Below are positions 44,147-52,869 of a stretch of 64,000 nucleotides of DNA, one piece after another; positions within the stretch are counted from its first letter, which is position 1, and every line of letters begins with the position of its first letter. The DNA comes from Geomesophilobacter sediminis (GTDB lineage Bacteria; Desulfobacterota; Desulfuromonadia; Geobacterales; Geobacteraceae), in the NCBI RefSeq assembly GCF_016458275.1, contig NZ_JAEMHM010000009.1, positions 217,552 to 281,551 of the forward strand, given 5' to 3'. Both the position numbers and the translations under genes were made by a program. The notes under the pieces were generated by a model, which did not search any database, was not told the origin of the DNA, and worked only from the letters and a program-made list of their open reading frames with translations.

Positions 44147-47098
44147 ATGAACTGGGAACAACATGTGAAAGCCGCGGAATGCCTGCTCTCCTCACCGCAG
44201 GTGCCGTCATCGCTGGAAATCATCTCCCTGATCAAGAAGGTCAATCCCACCAGGCTCCCCCTCTCCGAAAGCAAGCGAGAGCGGGGCTACCAGATCAAGA
44301 ACAGGCTCCAAAACCTGCTCCTGGAGCAGTACGGCGAAGCCTTTTATCTGGTCCCCCACGCGGCAAGCTCAAACATCATCCTGATCAAGCACCGTGCGCT
44401 CCCTTCCATCGATGCCTGCCACGCCGAATTGAGCGCCCTTTCCAAAGAGGCGCTCGAAAGTGTCGAAGCTGCGCCACCGCTGCAGCTGGCAACCGAAAGG
44501 CCCAAACCGGCCCGCGAAAGGTTGCCCCGGGACACGGCAGCGGATCTTTCGCCCCAGGAGGTCCTCAAGAAGGCGCAGGCCCTCTTGGAAGAGTACGACT
44601 ATCCTGCGGCGGAGGAGGTGCTGGCAGGGCTTGAGGCCCGCAGTCGCGCCGATCTGCAGGTTCTCGCGCGGGCTGCCTCCATCCTGCTGCACGAGATCGG
44701 CGCCTACCAGTGCTGCATCGACACGCTGCTGAGGCAACCCAACGCGCTCCTCAAGGACCGGGGGCTCCGGGAGCTGCTGGCGGTGGCATACCACCGAAAC
44801 GGTTCCCTTGCCGAAGCGCGCGCCCTCCTGGATAACCTCTACCCGGTCGATCTCGGCCTCGATGCCCTGTGTGCCTATGCCGACATCGCCTTCAAGGACG
44901 GCAATATCTCTGCGGCTTGGGGATTGGTAAACATCGCCCGAGGCAAGGAAGGTTTCTGCTCGGAGCTGGTGAGTCTCCAAAAGGATATCGAGCAGGCCCT
45001 GTCGGCTCAGGCCGGCCCGGTGGTGCAAAAAGCGCTCGCGGCCTTCGAATCGGGGGATGTGGAACAGGCCAGGAGGCTCGCGGGCGAGGCCCTGGATCTC
45101 GACCCGCATTGCCAGGAGGCGCACGCATTGATCGTCTCCATCGAGGCGCGCAACGATGAGGCGCGACGGGTGGAGCTCTGGGCCAGATTGGAAAAAGAAC
45201 CCGCCGGTGGGGAGCGCATCGTGCTCCTCAATACGCTGCTGGAGCTGGACAAGGACCGCAGTGACACCATCAGGAAGCTCATTGCCGATGAAAAGGTTCA
45301 GCAGAGGCGGATGCTCTTCGATGCGCGGCTGGACTCTCTGCGCGAATTGATCCTGAAGCAGTGCTGGTCGGAGGCCTTCGACGCGGTGACCTTCCTGATG
45401 CGCCAGCCGGAATTCCCCGAGCGAGCCGAAGAGATTGTCTCCCTCTGCCCGTATTTTTCCGTCCTCTACGGGAACAAGCGGCTTAACAGCACCTCCGACC
45501 GGAGTGCCAAAGATCTTTGGCTTCGGTTCGTCAAGGCCAAGCTGGCGCTTGCTGCCGGCAGGGACGAGGCGTGCCTGGAAACCTTCGACGAGCTCAGACC
45601 CTGGTTCGGATCCGCGCCGGAGTTCCAAGCCGATCACCTCATGCTGCAGCAACGCGAGCAAACCCGGGCAAGGGCAGAGATCGCCGCCCTCCTCGAACAA
45701 ACTCGGGCTCCGGAGTGCTCGGAAACTGAGCTGCGCCAGATCCATAGCATCGTCAGGAAACGCATGGCGGTCCTTTCCATCGAGGAGCGCCGCGAGTTGG
45801 CGAGCACGATGGAAGAGCACCTCGACGCCCTGCACCGGGAGCAGGACGTCGACAAACTGCTCCGGGAACTCAGGGACGCATTGCAGATCGGCAACCGGGA
45901 GAAGGCGGCCTGCCTGCGCCGGGAGATCACCGACCTTCCCGCACTAAAAGCCCTCGATGCAGAATTCGCCCAGGCCTTTCACATCGGTTTCGAGCCTATC
46001 TCGCTGGAGATGGTGGACGATCTCCCGGTAGACCTGACCACGCCCCCACCGTTGGGACTTTGTTATGCCTCCGGAGAAACGGTGGTCCTGGAAGACGGCG
46101 ACGAGGCCTATGTCCTGATCGATTTCGCCGGCGGTACCGCCTGCCGTATTGAATCGCCGGTCTTCGCCAAGGCCTGGCCCGCTGATCACACAAATGAGGA
46201 AACGTATCTCTTCGTGGAAGAAAAGGATGACGACCGGGTTGGGGACATGATGTGGCGGGCGGAGATAACCGCCAAGGGAGCGGCATTCACGGCCTGCATT
46301 GACATGAGGGAATCGTTTAATCTGGAGGCAGGCTGTTACGTAGAAAACATCAAGTTATCGAGCGAAAAGGATACCGATTATTACGTCTTGATCCAAGACG
46401 AAGCTCGGGAGGTTCCGGCAAGGTTGGTACGAAAAAGTCTGGCACCGAAAAAAACCGTCCTGACGCAGCAGATCGGCAACTGCACCGACTTGAAGTTGCA
46501 ACGCTGGAGTTCCCCGCCGGATCGGTTTCTCGTCAAAAGCGAGGGGGGGCTCAGGCACTTGAACCGGAACCTCTCGACGAAGGCGATCCTGGAGCAGGCC
46601 TTGGATGTCTATCAGGTCGACGAGCCTAACTGCCAGGTCTATACCCTGGAAGGCGGTTGGCGCTTGACGCAAAGAGACCTGGACCTGGGGTTTGTACAAG
46701 GCTTCGAAAAAGCGCATTGCTTCGGCATGTTCGAGCCCGGCCGGGTTCACGGCATCTCGATTCAGACGGATACCGCCTTGATCGTTCTGGGGGATGGCCA
46801 GCAGTCCTTTTACAATCTCAGGACCAATAAATTTTCCAGCAAGGTGAGGGTGGGAAGGGTTATTCCCTCCCGCCGCGACGGCAAGTGGTACTGCTTCGAC
46901 TACAGCAGAAACGAGGGGAAGCTCAGGTTGCGCGATATCAGCCGGGACATTCATACCAAGCTGCACTGGAAGGAGTTATTCCGTCTCAGGAACCGGGGGA
47001 AGGGTGAACTCAAGGGCATGCTTTGGTTCAACGAGCCCGACAATTTCGTCTATCGGCCGAGCCAATGGGAACCGGGCGGGGAGGCCGCCAGGTGGTAG
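44147..47098 (+). CDS. Large TPR-containing protein of unknown function
   Basis: A 983-residue cytosolic protein without signal or membrane helices. The N-terminal 130 residues form a small alpha-beta domain. Residues 140-640 are helical repeats of TPR type (AQALLEEYDYPAAEEVLAGLE, then ALAAFESGDVEQARRLAGEALDLDPHCQEAHALI). Residues 650-975 are strand-rich with propeller-like words (YCFDYSRNEGKLRLRDISRD). The ATG at 44147 follows GGAGGGA. It stands alone before an accessory region. A scaffold or regulatory role is possible, but none is shown. Confidence 0.7.
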   Translation: MNWEQHVKAAECLLSSPQVPSSLEIISLIKKVNPTRLPLSESKRERGYQIKNRLQNLLLEQYGEAFYLVPHAASSNIILIKHRALPSIDACHAELSALSKEALESVEAAPPLQLATERPKPARERLPRDTAADLSPQEVLKKAQALLEEYDYPAAEEVLAGLEARSRADLQVLARAASILLHEIGAYQCCIDTLLRQPNALLKDRGLRELLAVAYHRNGSLAEARALLDNLYPVDLGLDALCAYADIAFKDGNISAAWGLVNIARGKEGFCSELVSLQKDIEQALSAQAGPVVQKALAAFESGDVEQARRLAGEALDLDPHCQEAHALIVSIEARNDEARRVELWARLEKEPAGGERIVLLNTLLELDKDRSDTIRKLIADEKVQQRRMLFDARLDSLRELILKQCWSEAFDAVTFLMRQPEFPERAEEIVSLCPYFSVLYGNKRLNSTSDRSAKDLWLRFVKAKLALAAGRDEACLETFDELRPWFGSAPEFQADHLMLQQREQTRARAEIAALLEQTRAPECSETELRQIHSIVRKRMAVLSIEERRELASTMEEHLDALHREQDVDKLLRELRDALQIGNREKAACLRREITDLPALKALDAEFAQAFHIGFEPISLEMVDDLPVDLTTPPPLGLCYASGETVVLEDGDEAYVLIDFAGGTACRIESPVFAKAWPADHTNEETYLFVEEKDDDRVGDMMWRAEITAKGAAFTACIDMRESFNLEAGCYVENIKLSSEKDTDYYVLIQDEAREVPARLVRKSLAPKKTVLTQQIGNCTDLKLQRWSSPPDRFLVKSEGGLRHLNRNLSTKAILEQALDVYQVDEPNCQVYTLEGGWRLTQRDLDLGFVQGFEKAHCFGMFEPGRVHGISIQTDTALIVLGDGQQSFYNLRTNKFSSKVRVGRVIPSRRDGKWYCFDYSRNEGKLRLRDISRDIHTKLHWKELFRLRNRGKGELKGMLWFNEPDNFVYRPSQWEPGGEAARW

Positions 47099-47136
47099 GG
47101 CCGCAAGTTCACCACTCCAGGGGACGGTACCTGAGT

Positions 47137-47321
47137 CCTCAGCAAAGATTCTCTCAATCGGCGAGGACCGTACTGAGCGTATTGGTGTAGACAAGGCGAG
47201 CTGGTTTGACCTCGGGCACCAAGATATATTCGGCACAACAGCGGCGCAATCATTCGTTTATGACAGCATCAACAGCCTGGCAAGCGTTTATGTTCAGCAA
47301 CACACGATCAATAAGTCTTAA
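47137..47321 (+). pseudogene. C-terminal relic of an alpha/beta hydrolase-like protein
   Basis: An open frame with no start of its own ends VDKASWFDLGHQDIFGTTAAQSFVYDSINSL... GHQDIFG followed by FVYDSI resembles the catalytic-His end of lipase-type alpha/beta hydrolases. It lies directly upstream of a Tli4-like immunity gene, where a Tle4-type lipase effector would be expected. Only about 60 codons remain. Confidence 0.35.
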
Positions 47322-47339
47322 CAGGCAGGAGGTCTTTAG

Positions 47340-48362
47340 ATGAAGCTAATTTCTGCTCCTATCCTTGTTGCCGTGCTTGTTTTGGGTGGCCTCTTTTTCT
47401 CATGTCAAAAGTTAGGTCAGAGCAACCCCAGCGCCAAGGGAGGTACCATTAAAATGAAACTTTATCCGATAGGCAGGTTCTCAATCGGACTGCCGGCTGA
47501 AATGAATCTAATAGGCATGTCACATCGAATGCGAGATATAGATATAGTTGCTGTAGAGCACGAAGACGGTAAGAGTCATAGTGAAACACGAACGGACGCT
47601 TGGAATTCGAAAGTTGCAGAAATCAAAAAGATCAGACCGATAGCCGGTCATAAATCGCCGATAATAGAGCAGCGTGAGTTCCATAGATTAGGGCAATGGG
47701 CAAAAGGTATTCTCTACCATGATTATTGGGACTGTGACAACGAAGCGATGTGGGTGCTATTGGTGGATTACGGCTCCTCGATGGTTTGGTTCAACACTGA
47801 CGGTGCAATTCTCGAGGAAGAGAACATGGGGAAGGTTGTCCGCAATTTAAATGAAGTGGCGGGGGCATATCACTCAATGCCTGTCGGCTCGAATCCGCAA
47901 TGGGAAGACTCGTTCTATGTGACAAACGGTGCGATACATCTACCGTATGAATGGGATGAGCATAGTAGCGCCCGTTTCGAGGGACATCCTCTCGATCTGG
48001 AAGTCGAGGTCGAAATGAAGACGACCTACATCGATGAGCCCAAAGGTGAAGGTCTCTTCGGCCGCACCGCCGCCGCTATCGCGTCCGGATATATGGCCGG
48101 ATGGGGAGTGAACGTAAAAAAGATCCGCGCCCAGGAACGTGTGGTCGCTGGACTCAAAGGTGAGGACCAGGTGATCAGGCTCTCCAGTAGATCCGGAAAA
48201 GACTATGATTTTACCTGGCGCTTCGCAGGCAGGAAAAATTCCGGCGAGTATCCCGAGATCATGATCAGCATGCGATCCCCCGAAGGAAACCTCGAAGAGA
48301 AACTGAAAATCTGGGACGCGATCCTGGACTCGGTCAAGCCCCTCTATAAGGTCAGTCCCTGA
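47340..48362 (+). CDS. Tli4-like T6SS lipase immunity lipoprotein
   Basis: A 340-residue exported protein. The signal runs to a probable lipobox LFFSC (Cys22). The N-terminal domain opens with YPIGRFSIGLPAEM, and the C-terminal domain has GAIHLPYEWDE..., VVAGLKGEDQVIRL, YDFTWRFAG and KLKIWDAILDSVKPL, the pattern I know from Tli4-type immunity proteins that neutralise Tle4 lipases in the periplasm. The ATG at 47340 follows CAGGAGG. Its base composition is visibly more AT-rich than the genes to the left. No type VI genes are in the window. Confidence 0.55.
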   Translation: MKLISAPILVAVLVLGGLFFSCQKLGQSNPSAKGGTIKMKLYPIGRFSIGLPAEMNLIGMSHRMRDIDIVAVEHEDGKSHSETRTDAWNSKVAEIKKIRPIAGHKSPIIEQREFHRLGQWAKGILYHDYWDCDNEAMWVLLVDYGSSMVWFNTDGAILEEENMGKVVRNLNEVAGAYHSMPVGSNPQWEDSFYVTNGAIHLPYEWDEHSSARFEGHPLDLEVEVEMKTTYIDEPKGEGLFGRTAAAIASGYMAGWGVNVKKIRAQERVVAGLKGEDQVIRLSSRSGKDYDFTWRFAGRKNSGEYPEIMISMRSPEGNLEEKLKIWDAILDSVKPLYKVSP

Positions 48363-48485
48363 CCTTCGCACCACCCCACAGCACGATTCTCCCCTCTTTT
48401 AACCCTTCCCTTATGGCAGGAGATTTTCGAATAATTCATTCACCGTTTTCGCTCAAATTACCCACACAACAATGCGGAGGTCCAC

Positions 48486-50309
48486 ATGAAGCGGCTATCG
48501 ATTCTTCTCGTGTTTTTCGTTATGGGGTGTGCACAGGGTGCAGCCTCCGAAATGGCAGCTTCGCCCATTCAACGGAGCACCGACCAGACCCGGCTTATGA
48601 CTTTGCCAAACGACTCCAATCTCGACTCTTCCCCAGTTTTCAAACCTGACGGCAGCGGTTCTGCAGCAGCCGTCACCCGGAAAGGTAAGCACTACGTCCT
48701 GTTCCAGGGGGCTGACGCAGCACCGTATGACAAAGTGCGAGATCTCTTTTTCGGTTCCAACTCGTTCAATTTTTTTGCCGAGCGCAACCGGCGTTGGCAG
48801 TTGGTTACCGGCAACGTTGCGGGGAAGTCTTTCCTCCGTGCCGAAACCCTCTTTCTTTCCGCCGATGGCAATGACATCTATTGGCTCGGGAGATCCGACG
48901 GCAATAACGGTAGCGTCTTGATGCGGAACCAGGATGAATTACTCAGAGGGTTCTGGCTTAACAAGGTGGTCTGGAGCTTCGATAGGCAACATGTAGCCAT
49001 TGCCGGTTTTATTGAAGGGAAACCGGTACTGGTGGTGGATGGGCATACCGAAAAACTGCCAGCGCCCTCGAACGACTCGGTCTATTTCAGGGAACGCGAA
49101 CCGTATGTGGATCAAGAAGCGAAGCTTCACTTTATAGCTCGGCACTTCCAGGACGACCGCCACTCAATCGAATTCAACCAGCAAGTAGGCAAATATTACC
49201 AGACAACCGGCAATCTGGTTATCAGCCCAGATGGCAGACATATCGCCTACGTTGGCTATAACGAACCAGAGAAGGGTATGGCATTTGTCCGTGACGGGAA
49301 AGAAGAAGGAAAAAGCTATGTCGCAGACAATTCCTTCAGGTACACCATCAAGAGTCCAAAATTCAGCGCCGACAGCAAAAGGCTCGCGTACATTTTGCAG
49401 TTGGAACGGAACTCCGCCGGAGAATCGACCGGCTCAGAAAGAGGTAATCAGACTTCCTACATGGTGGTCATGGATGGCAAGAAGGGACGGGAATATGGGG
49501 AAGTAAACCAAGTAACCTTCAGCCCCGACAGTTCAAAAATCGCTTTTATCGCTACAGACAAAAAGCGCGGTCAATTTGTCGTCATAGATGGCCGGGAGGG
49601 CAAACCCTACTCCAGTGTCGCGGACCTTGTCTTCAGCCCGGATAGTAAGCATTTCGCCTACCGCGCCGTCGCTGGCCCATCCTCTTTCATCGTCATAGAC
49701 GGCGACGTAGGGAAGTCGTTTCACTGGGTAGGGCGGCCGGCCTTCACTTCCGACAGCCGCAGAGTGGTCTATGGTGCACGCGGAGGCATCACCCTTCACG
49801 TGGATAAGCAAGGCCTCCCCCTAGGGTACCCGATCACCACCGAGGACGGTGAGCGGGTTCTCAACCTGCAAGTAGATAAACGAGGCCTCACCTACCAGGG
49901 CCATGACAAAAGAGAGGAGGTATGGACCAATTCCTCCGGCCTGATCTACACCAAAGGTAACGAGGATGACCTGTTCTGGGTGCGTGAGACGATCAGCCCT
50001 GCCACATCAGCGGGCCAAGGCAGCGTTGCGGCGCACAAGAATAAGCCTTCGGAAACCGGAATAGTCACCGTCGGCCAAGCTGCTGATTCAAAGCCTATGC
50101 AGCTCAGCTTGGCATTTGCCCAACCGAACGTCGTCACAGGAAACTATGATCAGGTGAATATGACCGTTCTTTTCACCATCAGGCGAAAAGATGGACCCGG
50201 GGCGGCCTCTTCAGGAAGAAAAACCGGCGGTGAATATTCAATGTTCTACGAGAAATTCGACCTTCGCAATTCGTTTGACATGGGGTCGATGGAAGATGCC
50301 AGGGAATAA
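48486..50309 (+). CDS. Beta-propeller lipoprotein (WD40/TolB-like repeats)
   Basis: A 607-residue lipoprotein with lipobox VMGC (Cys15). At least six repeats carry the FSPDS turn of TolB/PD40-type blades (NLVISPDGRHIAYVG, SPKFSADSKRLAYIL, QVTFSPDSSKIAFIA, DLVFSPDSKHFAYRA, RPAFTSDSRRVVYGA), separated by VVIDGxxGK strands. The last 120 residues form a different, strand-rich domain. The ATG at 48486 follows GGAGG. It lies 123 bases after the immunity gene on the same strand; the two may be functionally linked. Confidence 0.65.
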   Translation: MKRLSILLVFFVMGCAQGAASEMAASPIQRSTDQTRLMTLPNDSNLDSSPVFKPDGSGSAAAVTRKGKHYVLFQGADAAPYDKVRDLFFGSNSFNFFAERNRRWQLVTGNVAGKSFLRAETLFLSADGNDIYWLGRSDGNNGSVLMRNQDELLRGFWLNKVVWSFDRQHVAIAGFIEGKPVLVVDGHTEKLPAPSNDSVYFREREPYVDQEAKLHFIARHFQDDRHSIEFNQQVGKYYQTTGNLVISPDGRHIAYVGYNEPEKGMAFVRDGKEEGKSYVADNSFRYTIKSPKFSADSKRLAYILQLERNSAGESTGSERGNQTSYMVVMDGKKGREYGEVNQVTFSPDSSKIAFIATDKKRGQFVVIDGREGKPYSSVADLVFSPDSKHFAYRAVAGPSSFIVIDGDVGKSFHWVGRPAFTSDSRRVVYGARGGITLHVDKQGLPLGYPITTEDGERVLNLQVDKRGLTYQGHDKREEVWTNSSGLIYTKGNEDDLFWVRETISPATSAGQGSVAAHKNKPSETGIVTVGQAADSKPMQLSLAFAQPNVVTGNYDQVNMTVLFTIRRKDGPGAASSGRKTGGEYSMFYEKFDLRNSFDMGSMEDARE

Positions 50310-50351
50310 CCGATGACTAAAGCGGTGAGGCCTGCTCGGTAAGCCCCTTAA

Positions 50352-50681
50352 GGTGTTCACCCATTAAAGGCTGTCCGTCAAGAGGCAAAAAGGCTCCCTG
50401 AAGCTGGAAAAGAGACTTTTCAAGCCCTTCTGTTTTCAGTTATCGCCGTCAGTACCATTGCCGTTATTTCTTTCTTTGCGATGTCAGCCTTCGCTGCATC
50501 CAGTCACCCATCAGGATCAAGGCCAGTTGCGGTGATAGAAGTGGCCCCTTCCGCATTTCGCGGTCCAGAAAACCTTCGGTACCATGCCGGGTCCAAATGT
50601 TTGTTTCAGGTCTTGTGGTTATTAACCAGCCCCTTGGTGGCTCTCGGCATGGGCAGTAAAGACGAAATAACTGTTATGTAG
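50352..50681 (+). pseudogene. Relic of a small exported protein lacking a start codon
   Basis: An open frame after a TAA at 50349 encodes FQALLFSVIAVSTIAVISFFAMSAFAA, a plausible signal sequence, then about 60 polar residues, with no usable start before the hydrophobic stretch. It ends 75 bases from the IS110 transposase. Probably a gene damaged at its 5' end. Confidence 0.3.
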
Positions 50682-50751
50682 TGGGTGGAGCGGCTGCCAA
50701 TCAGGCCTTGTGGTTTTACCAACCCCTATACTGGTTCACCGCTCCAGCCAC
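50681..50751. repeat. Structured inverted repeat beside the IS110 transposase 3' end
   Basis: gtgggtggagcgg pairs with ccgctccagccac (12 of 13) around a 45-base interior with two tggt/acca hairpins. It is either a terminator-like fold or a noncoding RNA segment of the insertion sequence. Confidence 0.4.
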
Positions 50752-50755
50752 ACTG

Positions 50756-51775
50756 TTATGTGAATGTCTTGTCTGAGACAAAGATCACTTGGTCTCGCAT
50801 GACATAGTACGCGGCCCTCGCTAATTTATGTGCCAGCGCTGCATGGGCGACCATGAAATTACTCTTCTTCAATTTGCGATTGTAATAAGCTCTTGCTTTG
50901 TCGTCGAAGCGCCTTGCGAATTCTGCAGCTTCCGAGAAAGCCCAGGAGAGGTACTTGTTGCCATTTTTCTTGTTTCCTTTCCCCTTTGTTTTGTCGTTGC
51001 TGGTCCATTTCGATGAGACGGCGCGGCAGTATGAGGCATAATTTCCGACTTTCTCAAACCGCTGAATAGGACCAGTCTCCAGCATGATGGTGAGGCCAAG
51101 AATTTGTCCTACGCCAGGGACCGTAAGCAGCGTCTTATAGTCTTCTCTCAGTTCCAGCTTCCTTTCGACGAATCTCTCGATGGAGTGAATCTGTCGGGTC
51201 AGAAAGTCGATGGATTCTTTGCTGACGCGTCCTGCAAGGGCAAGATCCTCGTTATAGGCAAGTAAAGGATGAACTCGATCCTCTCGTAGCCGTTTAATAT
51301 CGTTCGTTTTCATCTTCAACCCGCAGTTGCGGGTGATGATGTTCTGAAGACTGATCAGCAGCGACGATCTTAGAGCAACAAGGTGACTCCGTTTCCTGAG
51401 CAGGTCACGAATTGGGCGCACCTCTTTCGGGTATACGTAGCCTTCCGGGAGTATGTTGAGCCGTAACATCTCAGCCAGCCAGAAAGCGTCGGACTGATCA
51501 TCAGCATGTTTAAGGCCCTTGTATTTCTGCATGGCAGAAGGATTCGCCAGGTGTACGGCGTATCCTTCTGCCATCAAGCCGTCGACGAGCCAGTACCAGT
51601 TGTAGGTGGACTCGACCACAACGCCCTGAAGCGATCCGCTATAAAGATCAAGGCGCTGAACGATCGTTGCCATGTCGTTGGGCAACTTCTCCTTGAAGAT
51701 ACGCTTGCCTTTGGTATCGATGATTGCCAAATAGCTGTTGGTTGAATGAAGATCGATTCCCGAGTACAGTTTCAT
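50756..51775 (-). CDS. IS110-family transposase (DEDD)
   Basis: A 339-residue recombinase. The RuvC-like N-terminal domain gives D8 (YSGIDLH), E55 (VVVESTY) and DxxD at 93-96 (ADDQSDAF). The C-terminal transposase_20 domain has LLTVPGVGQILGLTIMLETG and the Ser-containing YCRAVSSKW region. Both are complete, so it may be active. The ATG at 51775 follows AGGAGG, which lies inside an 11-bp stem (see 51773-51861). IS110 enzymes insert with a bridge RNA coded in the element's noncoding flank. Confidence 0.9.
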   Translation of the reverse strand: MKLYSGIDLHSTNSYLAIIDTKGKRIFKEKLPNDMATIVQRLDLYSGSLQGVVVESTYNWYWLVDGLMAEGYAVHLANPSAMQKYKGLKHADDQSDAFWLAEMLRLNILPEGYVYPKEVRPIRDLLRKRSHLVALRSSLLISLQNIITRNCGLKMKTNDIKRLREDRVHPLLAYNEDLALAGRVSKESIDFLTRQIHSIERFVERKLELREDYKTLLTVPGVGQILGLTIMLETGPIQRFEKVGNYASYCRAVSSKWTSNDKTKGKGNKKNGNKYLSWAFSEAAEFARRFDDKARAYYNRKLKKSNFMVAHAALAHKLARAAYYVMRDQVIFVSDKTFT

Positions 51776-51861
51776 TGGGCACCTCCTGAGGTTAAGAGAT
51801 TGGGGTCTCTTTAACAGCATATCAGGAAGTCATTTGCCTTCCGCCTATGCCAGGAGGTGCC
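51773..51861 (-). ncRNA. Folded leader of the IS110 transposase; SD-sequestering stem or bridge-RNA candidate
   Basis: On the transposase strand GGCACCTCCTG... (51861-51851) pairs perfectly over 11 bp with CAGGAGGTGCC (51788-51778), which contains the ribosome-binding site. Inside the loop lie GGAAG/CTTCC and GTTAAAGAGA/TCTCTTAAC hairpins. A transcript entering from outside would hide the start, as in other ISs. The position, 5' of an IS110 transposase, is also where bridge RNAs are coded. Confidence 0.5.
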
Positions 51862-51873
51862 TTTATATGATTA

Positions 51874-51917
51874 TCAGGTCTGGACATGGACAATGACCTG
51901 TCAATGTCCAGACCTGA
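51874..51917. repeat. 14-bp perfect inverted repeat upstream of the IS110 transposase
   Basis: TCAGGTCTGGACAT and ATGTCCAGACCTGA separated by 16 bases. It could be the target palindrome of the insertion sequence or a terminator against incoming transcription. Confidence 0.6.
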
Positions 51918-52056
51918 CACACAGGACTTGATGGCGATTGTTTTACCGACCTCAAACTTCTGTATCCGCAAACAGCCGTTGCTAAGCAGCAGAAGACCAA
52001 TCTTTCCTCGGAAAACTTTTCCGCGCCCATCCCGGCAAACAGTTCTGCCGCCTGCA

Positions 52057-52806
52057 CTACAACCGGATCCAAAGGCACATTACGAGATTCCAGGCGACCA
52101 GGGTCACCACCAGAATCAGGGCCAGCAAGACTTGGGGCCACTCGAGCAGATACGGTACCCGAAATCGATCGATGGTGCCGTTGGTAACGGATCGCAAAAT
52201 GAAATAGGCAAACTTCCGGATGTGCGATTTGGTCCAGTTCGCCGTTTTGGTCATTTTGAAATCAAACTCGTAGTAATTTCCCGATGGATACCCGGTTTTA
52301 ACACCACCACCAACACTGTAGAACTCCACCGCAACTCCCGCCTGCAAGTCCTCAAGACCAATTGGGTTTCTCCGAGCATCAGTGTAGTAAAGCCCGTAAA
52401 CAGGATCTACAATCAGCCGTCGGTCCTGGAGGTTGACTTCGACCAGACAGTGCTGGGCTCGGCCGGTCTGATGATGCAGCGTTATCTGATAAGCGGGGAT
52501 ACCGAACCTCCTGAGGGCCAGAATGAACAGCCGGGAGGTTCCGGAACAACATCCCCCCTTTTGGATGATGCTGCTGGCCGTCGCCCCGAGCGGACCGAGC
52601 AGAGCGGTCAGATAAGGAACATCAGGGGGATGAGGTCTTCTCGCCAATTGATCGGCCAACGCCAAAACCAGTGCGCACGGATCATGAGGCAATGGACCCA
52701 AGGTTTCAATGAACCGCCGCAATCGGGCCTGCTCCAGCATCCAGTCGATTCCCAGACCGGCGATTGCCACTCCAACCGCAAGGTGAACGCAGGTATCCGC
52801 TGTCAT
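52057..52806 (-). CDS. Transglutaminase-like protein with C-terminal membrane anchor
   Basis: A 249-residue protein. The papain-like triad is visible: Cys86/87 in QKGGCCSGTSRLFILALRRFGI, His119 in RAQHCLVEV and Asp134 in IVDPVYG, the arrangement of bacterial transglutaminase-core proteases and amidases. The end (PQVLLALILVVTLVAWNLVMCLW) is a membrane helix. The ATG at 52806 follows AAAGGAGG. It sits alone between an IS110 element and a RAYT unit, so it may be a moved passenger. Substrate unknown. Confidence 0.6.
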   Translation of the reverse strand: MTADTCVHLAVGVAIAGLGIDWMLEQARLRRFIETLGPLPHDPCALVLALADQLARRPHPPDVPYLTALLGPLGATASSIIQKGGCCSGTSRLFILALRRFGIPAYQITLHHQTGRAQHCLVEVNLQDRRLIVDPVYGLYYTDARRNPIGLEDLQAGVAVEFYSVGGGVKTGYPSGNYYEFDFKMTKTANWTKSHIRKFAYFILRSVTNGTIDRFRVPYLLEWPQVLLALILVVTLVAWNLVMCLWIRL

Positions 52807-52869
52807 AGGGCGCCTCCTTTCCGGATAAGTCCGTGCTAGATGGTCCAACGATATTTTCCCGGCACATTT

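Larger units (their letters stand above)
50681..51917 (-). mobile_element. IS110-type insertion sequence (ends approximate)
   Basis: The transposase plus structured flanks on both sides. IS110 elements lack terminal inverted repeats, so exact ends cannot be read off. The outer limits given are the 3' fold at 50681 and the palindrome ending at 51917. Confidence 0.45.

Noticed and set aside
50681..50762. Target-site duplication (ctgttatgt repeated at 50671 and 50753)
   Set aside because: The second copy overlaps the transposase stop codon, so it lies inside the element; IS110 elements also make little or no target duplication.
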